Shown here: positions 61,974 through 64,000 of the stretch, one piece after another | Position numbering within the stretch: the first letter of the stretch is position 1 | How the letters are laid out: every line of letters starts with the position of its first letter | Assembly: GCA_964640995.1 (NCBI GenBank) | Contig: CAZXJJ010000001.1 | Location: forward strand, 186,001-250,000 | Direction of reading: 5' to 3' | Length of the DNA stretch: 64,000 bases | DNA from: JAAYUH01 sp964640995 | Lineage (GTDB): Bacteria > Caldisericota > Caldisericia > B22-G15 | Program-made: the position numbers and the translations under genes | Notes under the pieces: model-generated | The model's input: only the letters and a program-made list of their open reading frames with translations | Databases searched by the model: none | What the model was told of the DNA's origin: nothing

Positions 61974-62810
61974 ATGAAACTTCTTAGGCTTAAAGTTTCT
62001 CAACCTCATGCTCATTATAGAATTCCTTTTAAATACACAAGAAAACACACTATCCTATAACCCCATACTCAACTATTTTAGGATTTATGTGTAATATGCT
62101 TGGAATAAAAGATTAATCAAACGAGAATTTTAAAAGATTAAAAGAAGATTTATCTCTTGCTATATACGGAAAATTTAAATCTATAACAAAAAGAGTATAT
62201 TTGGTTTAGAAGCTTAAATAAAGATTTACATATTTCAAGATTTGTTTTGCCTGAAAATAGATTCATCAACCAAATTTTGGAGCACCCTGGTGGTCAATTG
62301 CCAACTAGATTAGATGTTCTTGAGGATATAAAACTTATAATTTATTTTCATCATCCAGATGAAAAATTTTTAGATGAATTAAAGAAATTTATTGAAAATC
62401 CGGAAAAAATGGTCCATTGCATATTGGAAGATCAGAAGATTGGATTGTTTATGATGGAAAACCCGAAGAGGCTGTAAAAATAATAGAAATTAATGATAAT
62501 AAAAAAGTGCCATTCTATGGTAAGTTTGATTACTTTACATGGATACCTGATCCTGTAAGAGGTGAGAGATTTATTGAAAAATCTTCTTTATGATAAGAAA
62601 TTTTATTAATTCTATCAAATAATACGAGGTAGACTACATTTAATTACTTCATTTTATTAAATAAAAGAAGGATTTAGGAATTTTATTCATATACCAGTTA
62701 AACTTTTCGAGCAGGGAGATTTGTCTTTTTATTATAGAGAACCTTTTAAATTTGTAATAGATGATGAACTTTATATTCCTATTTTTCTTTGTAAATTAAA
62801 TGGAGGGTAA
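61974..62810 (+). pseudogene. cas5: Broken cas5 (Cas5t-like)
   Basis: MKLLRLKVSQPHAHYRIPF is the Cas5 N-terminal strand; then, in other frames, YSTILGFMCNMLGIKD, PENRFINQILEHPGGQLPTR, LHIGRSEDWIVYDGKPE and EGFRNFIHIPVKLFEQGDLS. At least three frameshifts and four stops. GGAGG precedes the ATG. The internal ORF at 62247-62477 is one surviving segment. Confidence 0.82.
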
Positions 62811-62819
62811 ATTAAATTT

Positions 62820-64000
62820 ATGGATATATGGGCTAAATCAAATGGATTATCACTAATAGAACTACAAAACACTTGATAGATGCAATTGATAAAATGTTTT
62901 ATGAAAAGATAGATTTTAAAAAATTTAAGATTTCAGGTTTAAATGAAAAAGATTTTAAAGAGTTATTGAAATTGGCTGCATTTTTTTATGATTTAGGTAA
63001 GGTTTCTCAAATTTTTCAGAAAAAGATTGGAAATGAGAATTATAAAATCAATGTATTTCCAGAAAACCTTCCTGATATAAGACATAATATATTTTCATTG
63101 TTCTTTATCGATAAGAGAAGGTTAAAAGAAATTCTGAATGAATATAAAAAAGACGAAAGTTTATATACAATATTATTATCAGCAATTGCCTTTCACCATT
63201 GGAAGATTGATGAAGAAAAGTATATTTTAAATATAAATGAAGATTTAATAAATGCATCTGAAATACTTTTAGAGAATGATAATGGAAAAAAACTTGCTGA
63301 AGATTAAAAAACCATTTTCAGTATTTTAAATTTGATGAATTTAATTCGGTTGATTATATAGATTTTGATGAAGACATAGCAAAAAATCTTGAAAGAGAAG
63401 CCAATTTGATAAATATCAATTTTTTACCCCCTTATAATATTCCTTTTTTACCTGATAGGTTAGAAATTGAGATAAGATCAGATTTAGATTCAAATCCATG
63501 GATATTTCTTTCGGGATTTTTAATGAGGTTAGACCATTTTGTATCTATGGAGGAACATGAAAACAAGATACCAAATACTAATTTGAAAAATAATTTTGAG
63601 ATGAAATTTAAAAATTTTTTGCAGAAAGAGGCAAGATTTAATGATGAAAATTTGATTTTAATTGCTCCAACAGTTATTGGAAAGACAGAGTTTGTATTTT
63701 TATGGGCAGAAGGAGAAAAATTTTTCTATACATTACCTTTAAGAGTTGCTACAAATCAGACATTCGAAAGGGCATGTAATTACTTTAATGAAGAGAGAGA
63801 AGATATAGAGGATTCATTTATTTTTGGTAATTTTGGACTATTGCATTCATATGCAGATATATATAATTATGAAAAATGGGAAAATTCCAAAAAAGATTTA
63901 GATGGAGAGATGCCTAAAATTCTTGATTTAGCAAAAAATTTTTCTCTACCTGTTAATATATGTACCGGAGATCAAATTTTTCCCGCAAGATTAAAATATC
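62820..64000 (+). pseudogene. cas3: Broken cas3 (HD nuclease-helicase), runs off window
   Basis: ATG 62820 opens MDIWAKSNGLSLIE, shifts near 62860 into HLIDAIDKMFYEK and the HD domain. The canonical HD is replaced by YD (AAFFYDLGKVSQIF); RHNIFSLFF and AIAFHHW follow. TAA at 63305, then another frame is open from there to the edge, with helicase motif I APTVIGKTEF (usual Gly changed to Val) and LPLRVATNQTFERA as motif Ia. So two frameshifts and a lost metal ligand. The rest of the helicase is not in the window. Confidence 0.82.

Noticed and set aside
57149..64000. Reassigned UGA (Trp) explaining in-frame TGA in cas8a and the GH-like gene
   Set aside because: Several intact genes end at TGA (for example 7079-7081 and 20104-20106), and the broken genes also contain TAA stops and true frameshifts, so recoding does not rescue them.
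57113..64000. CRISPR array
   Set aside because: I saw no regularly spaced direct repeats beside the cas genes inside the window; any array must lie to the right of the window edge.
1..64000. Insertion sequences or prophage causing the decayed regions
   Set aside because: No transposase, integrase, terminal inverted repeats or phage structural genes were seen.

Overview
The window is very AT-rich (by eye about 30 % G+C) and densely packed, with many 4-30 bp gene overlaps. Four tRNA genes with strongly GC-rich stems stand out against it, which suggests a thermophile. The gene set points to an anaerobic, fermentative bacterium. It has a ferredoxin-dependent branched-chain 2-oxoacid oxidoreductase, an amino-acid dehydrogenase, Ptb and two Buk paralogues, a membrane pyrophosphatase of the K+-dependent type, MurA, and bacterial Rho and RF1. 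A Caldisericia-like or other deep-branching thermophilic lineage would fit, but no rRNA is present and I cannot fix the taxon.

Layout. 1-5457 (minus): a DNA-end-processing operon, Mre11/SbcD-like - NurA - HerA - Rad50 N-half ending in a CPVC zinc hook - small coiled coil - start of a second Rad50-like half. 5507-8016 (plus): NAD(P)HX repair and NAD synthetase. 8006-18766 (minus): the familiar rho/tdk/prfA/prmC/upp/wecA/wecB/murA neighbourhood, headed by hppA and tRNAs Val, Asp, Gly and Thr. 19243-25111 (plus): a putative PD-(D/E)XK protein, SurE, TopB, a DUF362-ferredoxin protein and an SDR lacking the catalytic Tyr. 25113-29929 (minus): HtrA and a potassium-uptake pair with a divergent CstA-like carrier. 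30014-35365: UvsE, a MoxR-DUF58-transglutaminase operon and FabG. 35438-36883: a broken secreted GH99/GH71-like gene. 36926-46297 (plus): RecN, then a fermentation cluster (Buk, Ptb, Gdh, Buk2, P-loop ATPase, four Vor subunits). 46331-50861: hydrolase, flavodoxin, flavin reductase, a fluoride riboswitch in front of a small coiled-coil gene, DUF819 and a VanX-like dipeptidase. 50888-53867: FakB-PlsY-FakA fatty-acid activation. 53873-56581 (minus): YHS protein, CopA and CsoR with a visible operator. 57149-64000: a graveyard of broken genes, namely two MNT nucleotidyltransferases, HepT, and a type I CRISPR-Cas set (cas6, cas8a/Cst1-like, an unknown, cas7, cas5, cas3), each with stops and frameshifts.

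How it fits together. Amino acids would be oxidatively deaminated by Gdh, the 2-oxoacids oxidised by Vor to acyl-CoA and reduced ferredoxin, and the acyl-CoA converted by Ptb and Buk to acid plus ATP. HppA could couple pyrophosphate to an ion gradient. The most unusual items are the fluoride riboswitch controlling an orphan coiled-coil gene, the Rad50 subunit split at its hook inside a HerA-NurA-Mre11 operon, a DUF58 gene that appears to start at AUA in a TAATA stop/start overlap, and the wholesale decay of the defence region beside an otherwise intact genome.
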